A DNA stretch of 64,000 bases from the NCBI RefSeq assembly GCF_005405485.1, contig NZ_BJED01000009.1:1-64000 (forward strand). The letters are read 5' to 3'. Below, piece by piece: positions 63,829 to 64,000 of the stretch. The stretch's first letter is position 1; each line of letters opens with the position of its first letter. Position numbers and translations under genes: made by a program. This DNA comes from Enterococcus hulanensis (lineage in GTDB: Bacteria > Bacillota > Bacilli > Lactobacillales > Enterococcaceae). The notes below the pieces were generated by a model. The model had not been told where the DNA came from, ran no database searches, and worked only from the letters and a program-made list of their open reading frames with translations.

Positions 63829-64000
63829 ATGAGAAATTTTTTGAGATCCGTCAATCGGATCGTGGTGAAGATCGGAACGAGTTCTTTGATTCATCCAACT
63901 GGAAAGATCAATTTGGATGGTATTGATCAATTAGCATTTGTTTTAACCGACCTTCGTAATCAAGGCAAAGAAATAATATTAGTCTCTTCCGGCGCGATCG
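63829..64000 (+). CDS. proB: Glutamate 5-kinase (partial, cut by window end)
   Basis: 57 codons of the N-terminus: [21 protein letters not shown] and [10 protein letters not shown] are the amino acid kinase motifs of ProB. Phosphorylates glutamate in proline synthesis. AAGAGGTG lies 5 nt before ATG 63829. The rest lies outside the window. Confidence 0.9.
   Translation, partial: MRNFLRSVNRIVVKIGTSSLIHPTGKINLDGIDQLAFVLTDLRNQGKEIILVSSGAI

Overview
The window looks like a chromosome segment of a low-GC Firmicute, most likely an Enterococcus of the type that can make histidine (for example the casseliflavus/gallinarum group). This rests on gene content and order (recO-era-dgkA-ybeY-pgpH-phoH, yqeY-rpsU, ccpN-ppsR-fbp), T-box leaders, GGAGG ribosome binding sites, frequent TTG starts and an Fst-type toxin. 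No database search was possible, so the species is an inference.

Layout. 1-2.2 kb: a small operon of DUF1659 and DUF2922 proteins, followed by an Fst-like type I toxin whose RNA folds like a plasmid par locus. 2.4-9 kb: accessory genes (ATPase with a broken N-terminus, TetR, Spx-like protein, lipoprotein, an unknown small protein and an Mga/AtxA-like regulator). 9.5-9.8 kb: three tRNA genes (Asp, Ser, Ser). 9.9-15.7 kb: CPBP protein, DUF1801 protein, a 43-residue membrane peptide, efp, a YczE/YitT-type membrane protein, an HD protein, an rRNA methyltransferase, acyP and yidC. 15.8-19.2 kb: island-like stretch with an IS3-family remnant, a protein with two similar helix-turn-helix-like repeats, nearly 1 kb of structured noncoding DNA with dispersed repeats, and an orphan HicB-like antitoxin. 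19.3-27.2 kb: a MacB-like efflux operon, two adjacent membrane genes that both look frameshifted, a CPBP/MerR pair with a 19-bp-spacer promoter, and a PLP desulfhydrase/deaminase.

27.3-36.2 kb: tRNA-Glu(CTC); the gluconeogenesis cluster ccpN-ppsR-fbp; an AEC transporter; and glyQS behind a glycine T-box. Three tandem 265-bp repeats separate that T-box from glyQ. 36.3-44.6 kb: a complete histidine operon hisZG-D-C-B-H-A-F-IE-K on the minus strand, with HisZ and HisG fused. 44.9-52.5 kb: two small membrane proteins and the conserved recO-era-dgkA-ybeY-pgpH-phoH and yqeY-rpsU blocks. 52.6-64 kb: a Fur-family regulator, a second ppsR paralogue, metA and metY under a methionine T-box, hom-thrC-thrB, a CzrA-like ArsR regulator downstream of pgcA, trxB, yneF and the start of proB.

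The core genes connect amino acid supply (His, Gly charging, Met, Thr, Pro) with carbon flow (CcpN, PpsR, Fbp, PgcA). The most unusual items are the repeat array inside the glyQS leader, the HisZ-HisG fusion, the par-like toxin RNA, the dispersed intergenic repeats, the protein with tandem helix-turn-helix-like repeats, and the cluster of single-base frameshifts in accessory genes.
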